A stretch of 64,000 nucleotides of DNA, from positions 62,001 to 126,000 of the forward strand of contig NZ_PVBM01000002.1 in the NCBI RefSeq assembly GCF_002968575.1. The letters run 5' to 3'. The notes beneath the pieces were generated by a model, which saw only the letters and a program-made list of their open reading frames with translations, searched no databases and was not told the origin of the DNA. Positions 36,586-46,113 of the stretch are shown piece after piece. Positions within the stretch are counted from its first letter, which is position 1, and the number at the start of each line of letters is the position of its first letter. A program made the position numbers and the translations under genes. Source of the stretch: Neorhizobium huautlense (lineage in GTDB: Bacteria; Pseudomonadota; Alphaproteobacteria; Rhizobiales; Rhizobiaceae).

Positions 36586-39411
36586 ATGGCCAGACACGAT
36601 ATCGATTTTTCTGAACTGCTCGACGCAACCCGACTCAGGGCCGAATGCAAGGCGATCGCCGAGGACAAGAACCGCTCGCAGCTCGAACTCCGCGCCGCTC
36701 TCTTGCCGGTCCTGCGCCGCGCCAGCGTCGAAGGACGCGAAAAGGCGCGGGAACTGTTGGCCAGGGACGGCAGCGGGCTCGCCTGCGCGCGGCGCATTTC
36801 CTGGCTTCAGGATCAGCTAATCTGCGTCCTGCACGAAACCATCGCAGCCGGCCTCTATCCGGAGAGCAGCGCGATCGCGATCGCGGCTGTCGGCGGTTAT
36901 GGTCGCGGCACATTGGCGCCGGGGTCCGATATCGACCTTCTCTTCCTTCTCCCGGAGAAAAATTCGGAGAATATGCGCAAGGCCGTGGAGTTCCTGCTTT
37001 ACGTCCTGTGGGACCTGGGCTTCAAGGTCGGCCATGCCACCCGCACCCTCGAGGAATGCATCCGCCTGTCCAAGACGGACATGACGATCCGCACGGCCAT
37101 CCTCGAGAGCCGCGACATCTGCGGCTGCGAGCGTCTGGTGAAGGAGCTGGAGACCCGCTTCGACAAGGAGATCGTCGCCGACACAGGCCCTGAATTCATC
37201 GCCGCCAAGCTCGCCGAGCGCGACCAGCGCCACCAGAAAGCGGGCGATACCCGCTATCTCGTGGAGCCGAACGTGAAGGAAGGCAAGGGCGGTCTTCGCG
37301 ACCTTCACACCCTCTTTTGGATCGCGAAATATTATTACCGCGTCCGCGATACGGCCGATCTTGTCAAGCTCGGCGTCCTGTCGCGCGAGGAATGGCGCCT
37401 GTTCGACAAGGCGGATGACTTCCTTTGGGCCGTTCGCTGCCACATGCATTTTCTGACCGGCAAGGCGGAGGAACGCCTTTCCTTCGACATCCAACGCGAA
37501 ATCGCCGAAAGCCTCGGTTACCATTCGCGTCCGGGCATGTCCGCGGTCGAGCGCTTCATGAAGCATTATTTCCTGGTCGCCAAGGATGTCGGCGATCTGA
37601 CCCGCATCCTGTGCGCCGCGCTCGAAGAACATCAGGCGAAGGCGGCGCCGGGCCTGACCCAGCGTGTCATCTCGCGCTTTACCAAGCGGCTGCGCAAGAT
37701 CCCCGGCACGGTGGAATTTGTGGAAGATCGCGGCCGCATCACGCTTGCCGACCCGGATGTCTTCAGGCGCGATCCGATCAATATCATCCGCTTCTTCCAT
37801 GTGGCGGATATCAACGGGCTTGAGCTGCATCCGGACGCGCTGAAGCACATGACCCGATCGCTGTCGCTGATCGACAACGACGTTCGCGAGAACGAAGAGG
37901 CCAACCGCCTCTTCCTCTCCATGTTGACCTCGCGCCGTGACCCAGCCCTCATGCTCCGCCGCATGAACGAGGCGGGCGTTCTCGGCCGCTTCATTCCCGA
38001 GTTCGGCAAGGTCGTGGCGATGATGCAGTTCAACATGTATCATCACTACACGGTCGACGAACACCTGATACGCTCGGTGGAAGCGCTGTCCGAGGTGGAC
38101 CAGGGCAAGGCCGCCGATATTCATCCGCTCTCGAACAAGTTGATGCCGAGCATCGAGGATCGGACGGTGCTTTACGTCGCCGTCCTGCTGCATGATATCG
38201 CCAAGGGTCGCCAGGAGGATCACTCGATCGCCGGCGCCCGCATTGCGCGCAAGCTCTGCCCGCGGCTCGGGCTCAACCCGAAACAGACCGAACTGGTCGT
38301 CTGGCTGATCGAGGAACATCTCCTGATGTCGATGACCGCCCAGACGCGCGACCTGCACGATCGCAAGACCGTTACCGACTTTGCCGAAAAAGTGCAGTCG
38401 ATGGACCGGCTTAAGCTGCTCCTGGTGCTGACCATCTGCGATATCCGTGCGGTCGGTCCGGGCGTCTGGAACGGCTGGAAGGGCCAGCTCCTGCGCACGC
38501 TTTATTATGAGACCGAGCTGCTCCTGTCCGGCGGCTTCTCGGAGCTGTCGCGCAAGGAGCGCGCCAAGCAGGCGGAAGAGGAGCTTTTCAAGGCGCTCGT
38601 CGACTGGAGCCAGAAGGAGCGCCGCACCTATTCCAAGCTGCATTACCAGCCTTATCTGCTCTCGGTATCGCTGGACGATCAGGTGCGCCACGCCAAATTC
38701 ATCCGCGATGCGGACAAGTCCGGCCAGGCGCTTGCTACCATGGTCCGCACCGACTCGTTTCATGCGATCACCGAGATTACCATTCTGGCGCCGGACCATC
38801 CGCGCCTCCTGTCGATCATCGCCGGCGCTTGCGCCGCGGCGGGCGCCAATATCGCCGACGCGCAGATCTTCACCACATCCGACGGGCGTGCGCTGGACAC
38901 GATTCTCATCAATCGCGAATTCCAGGTGGACGAGGACGAGCTTCGCCGCGCCGGCACGATCAGCCGCATGATCGAGGACGTGCTGTCGGGCAAGAAACGC
39001 CTGCCGGAAGTTATCGCCACGCGCGCCAAATCCCGCAAGCGCAACAAGACCTTCGTCCTGCCGCCCTCCGTCACCATCTCGAACGCGCTTTCGAACAAGT
39101 TCACCGTCATCGAGGTGGAGTGCCTGGACCGTACCGGCCTGCTTGCGGATATCACAGCGGTCCTGGCCGACCTGTCGCTCGATATCCATTCAGCGCATAT
39201 CACCACCTTCGGCGAAAAGGTCATCGATACGTTCTACGTAACCGATCTCGTCGGCTCGAAGATCATCAACGAGAACCGCCAGGGCAATATCTCCGCGAGG
39301 CTGAAGGCCGTCATGTCGGAACAGGAAGACGAGTTGAGAAGCGGCATGCCGACCGGCATCATCGCACCGGCCCCGACGCCTGCCCAGCGCAAGACCAAGG
39401 CCAGCGCGTGA
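36586..39411 (+). CDS. glnD: GlnD, bifunctional uridylyltransferase / uridylyl-removing enzyme for PII
   Basis: A 941-residue central nitrogen sensor that uridylylates PII proteins when glutamine is low. The nucleotidyltransferase domain has [19 protein letters not shown] near 100-120. The HD domain has [15 protein letters not shown] near 540-555. Two C-terminal ACT domains ([18 protein letters not shown] and [18 protein letters not shown]) bind glutamine. I chose ATG 36586 (MARHDIDF), the typical opening. Together with rpoN and ptsN, this window carries three nitrogen-control genes. A long inverted repeat follows, then murJ. Confidence 0.97.
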   Translation: MARHDIDFSELLDATRLRAECKAIAEDKNRSQLELRAALLPVLRRASVEGREKARELLARDGSGLACARRISWLQDQLICVLHETIAAGLYPESSAIAIAAVGGYGRGTLAPGSDIDLLFLLPEKNSENMRKAVEFLLYVLWDLGFKVGHATRTLEECIRLSKTDMTIRTAILESRDICGCERLVKELETRFDKEIVADTGPEFIAAKLAERDQRHQKAGDTRYLVEPNVKEGKGGLRDLHTLFWIAKYYYRVRDTADLVKLGVLSREEWRLFDKADDFLWAVRCHMHFLTGKAEERLSFDIQREIAESLGYHSRPGMSAVERFMKHYFLVAKDVGDLTRILCAALEEHQAKAAPGLTQRVISRFTKRLRKIPGTVEFVEDRGRITLADPDVFRRDPINIIRFFHVADINGLELHPDALKHMTRSLSLIDNDVRENEEANRLFLSMLTSRRDPALMLRRMNEAGVLGRFIPEFGKVVAMMQFNMYHHYTVDEHLIRSVEALSEVDQGKAADIHPLSNKLMPSIEDRTVLYVAVLLHDIAKGRQEDHSIAGARIARKLCPRLGLNPKQTELVVWLIEEHLLMSMTAQTRDLHDRKTVTDFAEKVQSMDRLKLLLVLTICDIRAVGPGVWNGWKGQLLRTLYYETELLLSGGFSELSRKERAKQAEEELFKALVDWSQKERRTYSKLHYQPYLLSVSLDDQVRHAKFIRDADKSGQALATMVRTDSFHAITEITILAPDHPRLLSIIAGACAAAGANIADAQIFTTSDGRALDTILINREFQVDEDELRRAGTISRMIEDVLSGKKRLPEVIATRAKSRKRNKTFVLPPSVTISNALSNKFTVIEVECLDRTGLLADITAVLADLSLDIHSAHITTFGEKVIDTFYVTDLVGSKIINENRQGNISARLKAVMSEQEDELRSGMPTGIIAPAPTPAQRKTKASA

Positions 39412-39446
39412 GCCGTCTTTGATGAACACCTTTGCTTGGAAGTACA

Positions 39447-39618
39447 CCCCCCTCTGGCCTGCCGGCCATCTCCCCCACAAGGGGGGAGATCGGCTGGTGG
39501 CAACGGTGTCACCAAACAATAGGCGCCACTATTCGGCTCTTCGCCAATTTGGCGGGAAAAGCGCGCCGCTTGTAATCTCCCCCCTTGTGGGGGAGATGGC
39601 CGGCAGGCCAGAGGGGGG
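39447..39618. repeat. Perfect 44-bp inverted repeat flanking an 84-bp core (RIME-like intergenic element)
   Basis: The left arm (39447-39490) and right arm (39575-39618) are exact reverse complements over 44 bases. Both run through a C6/G6 tract, GGCCTGCCGGCC and a CTCCCCC-ACAAGGGGG core. The 84-bp interior holds CGCCAATTTGGCG, another perfect palindrome. The type matches the repeated palindromic intergenic elements (RIME) known in rhizobia. It lies between the glnD stop and the murJ start. Confidence 0.9.
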
Positions 39619-39669
39619 CGGGCTTGCTGAAGCCGGTGCTATTTCGCACGACACGATGAGCCCCACCCA

Positions 39670-41241
39670 ATGAGCCTTGTCAGAAAATTCGCGACCGTCG
39701 GCGGTGCGACGCTTGGCAGCCGTATCTTCGGTTTCGCGCGTGAGACGCTGATGGCGGCCGCCTTGGGCACCGGGCCGATGGCCGATGTCTTTTATGCCGC
39801 CTTCCGCTTTCCGAACCTTTTCCGGCGCCTGTTCGCCGAAGGCGCCTTCAATGCGGCCTTCGTGCCGCTCTTCTCCAAGGAAATCGAGGCGAACGGCATA
39901 GAAGGCGCCAAGCGGTTTTCGGAAGAGGTCTTCGGCGTTCTGTTTTCGGCCCTGATGATCATCACCATCGTCATGGAACTGGCCATGCCGTGGCTGGTGG
40001 AATGGGTGATCGCGCCGGGTTTTGCTGATGACCCGGAAAAGACGTCGATCACGATCCGCATGGCGGCCGTGATGTTCCCCTACCTGATGTGCATGTCCTT
40101 GACGGCGATGATGAGCGGTATGCTCAATTCGCTGCATCATTTCTTTGCGGCAGCGATCGCCCCGGTCTTCCTCAATGTCGTGATGATCGCGGCCCTGTTT
40201 TATGGGCTTTGGATCGGCGCTGAACCGCTCACCATCGCCTGGTATCTCTCCTGGAGCGTACTGGTCGCCGGCATCCTGCAATTGGCTGTGGTCTATGTCG
40301 GCGTGCGCCATGCCGGCATCAATATCGGCTTCCGCCGCCCGAGAATGACGTCGAACGTCAAGCGCCTTCTCGTCCTCGCCGTGCCGGCGGCCGTGACCGG
40401 CGGCATCACCCAGATCAACCAGATCATCGGCCAGGCGATCGCATCCGGCAAGGAGGGCGCGATCGCGGCACTTCAATACGCCGACCGGATCTATCAGCTT
40501 CCGCTCGGGGTGGTCGGCGTTGCGGTCGGGGTCGTCCTGCTGCCGGAGCTCGCAAGAGCCTTGAAGGCTGGCCATGTGAAGGAAGCTGCCAATACCCAGA
40601 ACCGGTCGATCGAGTTCGTGCTGTTCTTGACGCTGCCGGCCGCCGCAGGTCTTTGGATACTTTCGGAAGCGATCATCCGGGTTCTCTACGAGCGCGGTGC
40701 CTTTTCGGCGGAAAACACTGACGTCGTGGCTTCCATTCTCGCCATCTATGGTGTCGGTCTTCCGGGCTTCGTGCTGATCAAGGCGCTGCAGCCGGGCTTT
40801 TATGCCCGCGAGGATACCAGGACGCCGATGCGTTTCACCATGGTCTCCGTCGTCCTGAATTCCGTCCTGGCGATCTCGCTCTTTCCGCTGATCGCCGAGC
40901 GCGGCATCGCGACGGCGGAGGCGGCCGCCGGCTGGATCAATACCGTCCTGCTCTTTTCGACGCTCCTCTGGCGCGGCGACCTTGCTTGGGAATGGGCGCT
41001 TGCGAAGCGGCTCATCCTGCTGCTGGTCGCCGCCGGCATCATGTCGGCAGCACTCGTCTATGCGCTGCCCTATGCCGGGCCGTGGCTGGCGCCGCAGGTT
41101 TCGCTGCTTTATCAGGTTGCAGCACTCGGCGCCCTGCTGATGCTTGCCATGGTGGTCTATTTTGCCGCCGCTTTCCTGATCGGCGGCGCCGATATCGGCA
41201 TGATCCGGCGGAACCTGAAGCGAAAGCCGAAGGTAGGCTAG
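39670..41241 (+). CDS. murJ: MurJ (MviN), lipid II flippase
   Basis: A 523-residue MOP-superfamily transporter with about 14 membrane segments that moves lipid II across the inner membrane for peptidoglycan synthesis. The N-terminus GGATLGSRIFGFARETLMAA and FRRLFAEGAFNAAFVPLF are family signatures. LYERGAFSAENT, located near residue 340, is also typical. It begins 52 bp after the inverted repeat and overlaps the tail of the minus-strand gene 41238-41678 by four bases. Confidence 0.97.
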   Translation: MSLVRKFATVGGATLGSRIFGFARETLMAAALGTGPMADVFYAAFRFPNLFRRLFAEGAFNAAFVPLFSKEIEANGIEGAKRFSEEVFGVLFSALMIITIVMELAMPWLVEWVIAPGFADDPEKTSITIRMAAVMFPYLMCMSLTAMMSGMLNSLHHFFAAAIAPVFLNVVMIAALFYGLWIGAEPLTIAWYLSWSVLVAGILQLAVVYVGVRHAGINIGFRRPRMTSNVKRLLVLAVPAAVTGGITQINQIIGQAIASGKEGAIAALQYADRIYQLPLGVVGVAVGVVLLPELARALKAGHVKEAANTQNRSIEFVLFLTLPAAAGLWILSEAIIRVLYERGAFSAENTDVVASILAIYGVGLPGFVLIKALQPGFYAREDTRTPMRFTMVSVVLNSVLAISLFPLIAERGIATAEAAAGWINTVLLFSTLLWRGDLAWEWALAKRLILLLVAAGIMSAALVYALPYAGPWLAPQVSLLYQVAALGALLMLAMVVYFAAAFLIGGADIGMIRRNLKRKPKVG

Positions 41242-41678
41242 CCTCTCGACCGTCGCCCGCAATGGACCCAGCGCCGTTTAGGCCCGATATCCACGTGGAC
41301 GATGCCGTTGCAGTAGCGCCCGATGCCGCCGATTCCAGGCGCGCTGGAAGCCGCCGCAAGGATCGTCCGTTCCGAAACGCCGGGCACGCGGATATCTGCG
41401 GCGTAGCAGTTGCTGTGCTGCGATCGGCCTGATCGTGGCCGGTGACCGGACGTCACCATCGGCTTTCGGCCGGTCTGCTTTGCGATATGGGCAAGAATGG
41501 CTCCGAGTTTTTCCGGAAAACAGTTCGTCCGGACGCTCACCCGTTGCACGGTGTAAAAGGCGGTATAGTCGTGTCTGAAAATGTTGCCTCGGCGTTTCTG
41601 GCTTTCGCCGGCTTCGGCGTTCACATTGAATCCGAGCGCCAGAAGGCAGGTAAGCGCGACGCGAAAAATATTGCGCAT
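41238..41678 (-). CDS. Periplasmic M15-type (DUF882-like) peptidase-fold protein
   Basis: A 146-residue protein with a signal peptide (1-23, VALTCLLALGFNVNAEAG). MVTSGHRPRSGRSQHSNCYAADIRV contains the H...D zinc-ligand pattern (H-x6-D), and IVHVDIG the final His and Asp of the M15 D-Ala-D-Ala carboxypeptidase fold. This suggests action on cell-wall peptides, but substrate is not known. GGGGGAT precedes the ATG. The stop overlaps the convergent murJ stop by 4 bp, a contact that may matter for transcription. Confidence 0.75.
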   Translation of the reverse strand: MRNIFRVALTCLLALGFNVNAEAGESQKRRGNIFRHDYTAFYTVQRVSVRTNCFPEKLGAILAHIAKQTGRKPMVTSGHRPRSGRSQHSNCYAADIRVPGVSERTILAAASSAPGIGGIGRYCNGIVHVDIGPKRRWVHCGRRSRG

Positions 41679-42479
41679 GACATCCCCCGAGATGAGACCC
41701 GTCGTTCATGACGGATTAACCGTGGTACGGGGAGAGTATTTCTTTTCCAAAAGAGGCGCGAATAAGGAGGCTTTTGCTCAAAAATGGGAAAGTTCCTGCC
41801 TTAAAGGCTAACAGGCGTTAATCTTTTCGGATGAGGGGGAGCAAGAAAATTCCCCTTTATAGGTAGGCGACGGAAAGCTTGAGACCAAAAGTGGTAGGTG
41901 GATCAGCTTTCGCCATTCCTTTCCCGGCATCGGCTGTCCGGGGATGATTTTCTTCCATCCCCGCCCGTTTTTCAAAGACATAGACGAAATATTATCCCCC
42001 CGCATCCCCGCCCGCACCGGCTCCGCCTAGAATTTGCCTGCCCCGCTTCGGCTACACCGGCCCGCATAACCGGCGAGGCGGGACCGGTGATCTGGCGAAC
42101 CGCCCTTATGCAAGCGGATCGTCAGGGGCTGCGCAGAAAATGGTTCCCCTCTCGCCGGAACCGGCGGGGCGTGCGTGTGTCGCACACAAACCGGCCCTGA
42201 TAAACATCATCGACAAACGGGTCGCCACAGAGGAACCGGAGTTGCGCGGAAAAACACACCGAACGGGACACGTCGCGTGTCACCTAAACTAATTTATACG
42301 AGGCACACGACGTGTCCCGGCCGAAACTGAAAAATCACGACAGCACCAAGGGACGAGTCTGCCTTGAAATAAAGCCCCGCGCGCCCCTTGATCCCGCATC
42401 CTCCACCGTGCATAAGCCCGCGCGTTAGCAACATGGCCCTTCGGGCCTGGGGCCCTCCACCAGCCTATCGAGGACGATA
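41679..42479. other. 800-bp stretch without a convincing gene between the M15-like gene and trpS
   Basis: Short open frames here (for example 41808-42017 minus, 41898-42200 plus) lack family signatures, start sites or a clear coding bias. The left part holds the promoter of the M15-like gene and a weak hairpin AGGGG ... CCCCT (41834-41858). The middle is GC-rich. The right part holds an inverted repeat (42264-42319), GTGTG-TCG-CACAC (about 42174-42186) and a GGCCC-TTC-GGGCC hairpin (42435-42447) close to trpS. Part of it is probably the trpS leader. Confidence 0.5.
42264..42319. repeat. 12-bp perfect inverted repeat, possible structured leader or binding site
   Basis: CGGGACACGTCG (42264-42275) and CGACGTGTCCCG (42308-42319) are exact complements around an AT-richer 32-bp centre. 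No T run follows. It lies about 160 bp before trpS. Confidence 0.5.
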
Positions 42480-43544
42480 ATGAATTCCTTCAAGCCGCTT
42501 GTTTTTTCCGGCGTTCAACCGACCGGCAATCTCCATCTTGGCAATTATCTCGGCGCAATCCGCAAATTCGTCGCACTCCAGGAAAACAACGACTGCATCT
42601 ATTGTGTCGTCGACCTGCATGCGATCACCGCCCAGCTCGTCCATGACGATCTTCGCGGCCAGATCCGTTCCATCGCCGCAGCCTTTATCGCCTCGGGCAT
42701 CGACCCCAGGAAGCATATCGTCTTCAATCAGTCGGCCGTGCCGCAGCATGCCGAACTTGCCTGGATCTTCAATTGCGTCGCCCGCATCGGCTGGATGAAC
42801 CGCATGACCCAGTTCAAGGACAAGGCCGGCAAGGACCGCGAAAACGCCTCACTCGGCCTCTTGGCCTATCCGAGCCTGATGGCCGCCGACATCCTCGTTT
42901 ACCGCGCCACCCATGTGCCGGTCGGCGACGACCAGAAGCAGCACCTCGAGCTTGCGCGCGATATCGCTCAGAAATTCAATATCGATTTCCAGGAGAAGAT
43001 CCGCGCGACCGGCACCGGCGTCGACATGGTCGTCGGAGAGGAGCCGATCCACGGTTATTTCCCGCTGGTCGAGCCGCTGATCGAGGGTCCGGCGCCGCGC
43101 GTCATGTCGCTGCGCGACGGCACCAAGAAGATGTCGAAATCCGATCCGTCGGATCTTTCGCGCATCAACCTGATGGACGAGCCGGAAGAGATTGCCAAGA
43201 AGATCCGTAAAGCCAAGACCGATCCTGAAGGTCTGCCGAGCGAGGTCGAGGGACTGAAGGGGCGCCCGGAAGCGGACAATCTCGTCGGCATCTATGCCGC
43301 GCTCGCAGACAGGACGAAGGCCGATATTCTTTCCGAGTTCGGCGGTCAGCAGTTTTCGGTCTTCAAGCCGGCGCTTGCCGATCTCGCGGTCAGCGTGCTT
43401 TCGCCGATTACCGCCGAGATGCGGCGGCTTCTGGGCGATACGACCCACATAGATGCGATCCTTCGCGATGGCGGCGAGCGCGCCCGCGCCCGGGCCGAGA
43501 AGGTCATGGGCGAGGTCTTCGATATCGTCGGCTTTCTGAAATAA
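42480..43544 (+). CDS. trpS: TrpS, tryptophanyl-tRNA synthetase
   Basis: A 354-residue class I aminoacyl-tRNA synthetase. The ATP-binding HIGH-type motif is [12 protein letters not shown] at about 14-25 and the KMSKS motif is KKMSKSDPS near 220. [17 protein letters not shown] and SLLAYP-type landmarks are in order. The length is normal. GAGGACGATA leads to the ATG. An intrinsic terminator lies 26 bp after the stop. Confidence 0.98.
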   Translation: MNSFKPLVFSGVQPTGNLHLGNYLGAIRKFVALQENNDCIYCVVDLHAITAQLVHDDLRGQIRSIAAAFIASGIDPRKHIVFNQSAVPQHAELAWIFNCVARIGWMNRMTQFKDKAGKDRENASLGLLAYPSLMAADILVYRATHVPVGDDQKQHLELARDIAQKFNIDFQEKIRATGTGVDMVVGEEPIHGYFPLVEPLIEGPAPRVMSLRDGTKKMSKSDPSDLSRINLMDEPEEIAKKIRKAKTDPEGLPSEVEGLKGRPEADNLVGIYAALADRTKADILSEFGGQQFSVFKPALADLAVSVLSPITAEMRRLLGDTTHIDAILRDGGERARARAEKVMGEVFDIVGFLK

Positions 43545-43570
43545 GTCAGGCGTCACGGAAAGATTGCATA

Positions 43571-43605
43571 CCCGCCATGGCTTTCATGGCGGGTTTTCAT
43601 TTTTC
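43571..43605 (+). terminator. Intrinsic terminator of trpS
   Basis: CCCGCCATG and CATGGCGGG form a 9-bp stem with a five-base loop, followed by TTTTCATTTTT. Confidence 0.88.
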
Positions 43606-43667
43606 GCTGTTGGTATAAGTTCGCCATCGCGACCGCTTCGGTCGTGAACCGGCGAAGAGGGGGCAGC

Positions 43668-44159
43668 ATGGTTTCAAAACGGCTTTCTCGGCTTGAAGGG
43701 CATCGTCGCAAGTTCATGGCGGTCATCGATGGAACGCCGGAATGTGAAAAGGCCGTCCATTATGCCGGCCGTCGCGCCAAGAATTCGAATGGAGGCCTGG
43801 TTCTCCTGTTCGTGATTCCCGAAGGCGATTTCCAGCAGTGGCTCGGCGTCGAGCAGATCATGCGCGCCGAGGCGATGGAAGAGGCCGAAGCGGTCATGGC
43901 GAAGGCGGCGCAGCGGGTGCGCGAAACGATCGGCATCGACCCGGAAATCGTCATCCGCGAGGGCAGTGCCACGGAACAGATCAATCAGCTGGTCGAGGAG
44001 GACCGCGACATCGCCATCCTCGTTCTCGCCGCCGGTTCCGCCAAGGAAGGGCCGGGGCCGCTTGTATCGTCCATCGCCGGCCGGGCGGCGGCCTTCCCGA
44101 TCCCAGTTACCGTGCTCCCGGATACGCTCACGGCCGAGGAAATTGACGCCCTTTGCTAG
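43668..44159 (+). CDS. Universal stress protein (UspA family)
   Basis: A 163-residue Usp domain. FMAVIDGTPECEKAVHYAGRR is the opening strand-helix, VIREGSATEQINQLVEEDRDIAILVLAAGSA lies in the middle (landmarks at about 100-130), and the C-terminal PLVSSIAGRAAAFPIPVTVLP retains the G-x-x-A-type pattern near the ATP site. Role in stress survival is general and unspecified. I chose ATG 43668 with GAGGGGG upstream. It stands alone after the trpS terminator. Confidence 0.88.
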   Translation: MVSKRLSRLEGHRRKFMAVIDGTPECEKAVHYAGRRAKNSNGGLVLLFVIPEGDFQQWLGVEQIMRAEAMEEAEAVMAKAAQRVRETIGIDPEIVIREGSATEQINQLVEEDRDIAILVLAAGSAKEGPGPLVSSIAGRAAAFPIPVTVLPDTLTAEEIDALC

Positions 44160-44247
44160 AACAATTCGAGGAAACGTGCAGCGGTTTTGCGTCTGAGATA
44201 GCGTCAAGACAAAGAGCCCGCTTGACCTCGAAATGGTAAAGACGCAC

Positions 44248-44281
44248 TTGAACCAAAAGATGATACGGCTTATCTTCTTTT
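44248..44281 (+). promoter_or_regulatory. Promoter of nfuA covered by an inverted repeat
   Basis: TTGAAC (44248-44253) and TATCTT (44271-44276) are exactly 17 bp apart. AAAAGATGATA (44255-44265) and TATCTTCTTTT (44271-44281) form an 11-base inverted repeat with one mismatch, covering spacer and -10. This is the classic position of a repressor site. The start would be near 44283, giving a leader of about 44 nt. Confidence 0.55.
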
Positions 44282-44326
44282 GAAGAATTCTAAATTTCAG
44301 GGGCGACATTGCCCGGGAGAAACAAA

Positions 44327-44893
44327 ATGTTCATTCAGACGGAAGCCACACCCAATCCGGCGACCCTGAAGTTCCTGCCGGGCAAGGTGGTCATGGAAAA
44401 GGGCACGGCGGATTTCCGCAATGCTGCGGAGGCGGAAGTCTCTCCGCTCGCTGCCCGCCTCTTCGCGATCAACGGTGTGAGCGGCGTCTACTTCGGTTAC
44501 GATTTCATCACCGTCTCCAAGGAAAGCGCCGAATGGCAGCACCTGAAGCCTGCGATCCTCGGTTCGATCATGGAACATTTCATGTCGGGTCAGCCGGTCA
44601 TGGGCGGCACCTCCACGCTTGCCGAAGTCTCGGACGAGGAAGGCGAATTCTTCGACGAGGATGACGAAACCATCGTTGCGACGATCAAGGAGTTGCTGGA
44701 GACGCGTGTTCGCCCGGCCGTCGCTCAGGATGGCGGCGACATCACCTTCAAAGGTTTCCGCGACGGTACCGTCTATCTCAACATGAAGGGCGCATGCTCG
44801 GGCTGCCCGTCCTCGACGGCAACGCTGAAGCACGGTGTGCAGAACCTGCTGCGCCATTTCGTTCCGGAAGTGCAGGCGGTCGAGGCTCTCTGA
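44327..44893 (+). CDS. nfuA: NfuA-type iron-sulfur cluster carrier (NifU family)
   Basis: A 188-residue two-domain protein. The N-terminal Nfu_N domain (1-90) opens with MFIQTEATPNPATLKFLPG, a signature of mitochondrial and alphaproteobacterial Nfu. The C-terminal NifU domain (110-185) has the cluster-binding C-x2-C in GACSGCPSSTATL. It carries 4Fe-4S clusters to target enzymes. ATG 44327 has GGGAGA upstream. The promoter before it carries an operator-like repeat. tsaB follows 18 bp later. Confidence 0.93.
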   Translation: MFIQTEATPNPATLKFLPGKVVMEKGTADFRNAAEAEVSPLAARLFAINGVSGVYFGYDFITVSKESAEWQHLKPAILGSIMEHFMSGQPVMGGTSTLAEVSDEEGEFFDEDDETIVATIKELLETRVRPAVAQDGGDITFKGFRDGTVYLNMKGACSGCPSSTATLKHGVQNLLRHFVPEVQAVEAL

Positions 44894-44911
44894 GCCCGCC
44901 GATTCCTCCGC

Positions 44912-45571
44912 ATGATCGTTTTGGCCATTGATACCGCCGGGGTGGATTGTTCCGCTGCGCTGTTTGACAGCGCGGAGGGCAAGGTCCTGTCTGCCGTTAC
45001 TGAAACAATCGGCAAGGGCCATGCCGAACGGCTGATGGCGGTGATCGATCAGGCGCTTTTCGAAGCCAATCTCCCGCTTGAAAGGGTGGGTCGGATCGCC
45101 GTCGTCATTGGCCCCGGCTCCTTTACCGGCATCAGGGTGGGGGTGGCCGCGGCTCGCGGACTTGCCTTGGCACTCGGCGTAGATTCCGTCGGCGTGACCA
45201 CGCTGGAGGTCCTGGCTCGCAGCTATCTGGCCGGACATCCGGGCAAAGGGGTGGTCGCCGCCATGGACGCCAAGCGCAACGAGATTTATGCGCAGGCATT
45301 TTCCGGTGAAGGCACGGCCCTCAACCAGGCCGCGGCCCTTTCTGCCGAGAATGTGGCCGGGCTTGCCGGGACTTTCTCCGCCGTCGTCATCGGCTCGGGT
45401 GCAGCCGCTTCCGCCGGCAGCGGCGAAGGCGCCGGTTCCGACCGGTTCGATATCGCCATGGTCGCCCGTATCGGTGCTGAAAAACCGCTGGATGCGGAGC
45501 GTCCGAAACCGCTATATCTTCGCGGACCCGATGCGAAGCCGCAGACCGGCTTCGCCCTTGCACATATCTGA
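44912..45571 (+). CDS. tsaB: TsaB (YeaZ), tRNA threonylcarbamoyladenosine synthesis partner
   Basis: A 219-residue ASKHA-fold protein required with TsaD and TsaE for t6A37 in tRNA. VLAIDTAGVDCSAALFD and GPGSFTGIRVGVAAARGLAL are the usual motifs. The TsaD partner is not here. rimI begins 8 bp after the stop, an arrangement found across bacteria. Confidence 0.95.
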   Translation: MIVLAIDTAGVDCSAALFDSAEGKVLSAVTETIGKGHAERLMAVIDQALFEANLPLERVGRIAVVIGPGSFTGIRVGVAAARGLALALGVDSVGVTTLEVLARSYLAGHPGKGVVAAMDAKRNEIYAQAFSGEGTALNQAAALSAENVAGLAGTFSAVVIGSGAAASAGSGEGAGSDRFDIAMVARIGAEKPLDAERPKPLYLRGPDAKPQTGFALAHI

Positions 45572-45579
45572 CTGCTCCG

Positions 45580-46074
45580 ATGTTCGACGACTACCTGAGT
45601 TGGAAGCCCTTTTTCGAAATCGTGCCGATGGAAGTCGCCGACTGCCCGGAAATATCCCAGCTGCACGGTCAGCGGTTTCCGCGCCAGTGGAATGACGGCG
45701 AGTTTCAGAGCCTGCTCCTGCAACAGAATGTTTTCGGCTTCGTGGCGCGCCAGACCAATGCCTTTTTCTCGAAGCCCCTTGGTGGTTTTGTCCTGTCGCG
45801 CGAGGCGGCGGGTGAAGCGGAAATCCTGACTTTGGCGGTGAACGAGAAGTTCGGCAGGCAGGGGCTCGGCTGGCGGCTGATGCAGGCCGCCCTCAGGGAG
45901 GCCGCAGCCCGCGGCGGTGAGAGTATGTTTCTCGAGGTCGAGGCCGCAAACCGTGGGGCGGTCGGACTTTATCGCAAGCTCGGTTTCGAGAAGGTCGGGG
46001 AACGGCCGGCCTATTATGCGGGGACGGATGGGACACGATCCGCGGCGCTTGTCATGAGCCGCGTTCTTCGTTAG
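45580..46074 (+). CDS. rimI: RimI, ribosomal protein S18 N-alpha-acetyltransferase
   Basis: A 164-residue GNAT acetyltransferase acting on the N-terminal Ala of S18. GEAEILTLAVNEKFGRQGLG is the acetyl-CoA-binding strand and R/Q-x-x-G loop. MFLEVEAANRGAVGLYRKLGF closes the domain (landmark near 120-140). The N-terminus is longer than that of the enteric enzyme. It is immediately after tsaB, which supports the assignment. Confidence 0.9.
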   Translation: MFDDYLSWKPFFEIVPMEVADCPEISQLHGQRFPRQWNDGEFQSLLLQQNVFGFVARQTNAFFSKPLGGFVLSREAAGEAEILTLAVNEKFGRQGLGWRLMQAALREAAARGGESMFLEVEAANRGAVGLYRKLGFEKVGERPAYYAGTDGTRSAALVMSRVLR

Positions 46075-46113
46075 TCCCTAACTTCAGACTGGAACGTTTC
46101 GAGGCCAAACGAC

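Noticed and set aside
36817..39189. 790-residue open frame on the minus strand
   Set aside because: It covers glnD in antisense; no conserved motif, and glnD is unambiguous.
39529..41262. 577-residue open frame on the minus strand
   Set aside because: It is antisense to murJ, His/Asp/Arg-rich, and includes one arm of the inverted repeat.
41808..42200. Small open frames in the murJ-trpS gap
   Set aside because: They have no clear start signals or protein motifs; the sequence looks non-coding.
42435..42447. Attenuator hairpin for trpS
   Set aside because: GGCCC-TTC-GGGCC is a simple GC hairpin with no T run and no leader peptide rich in Trp, so attenuation is not supported.
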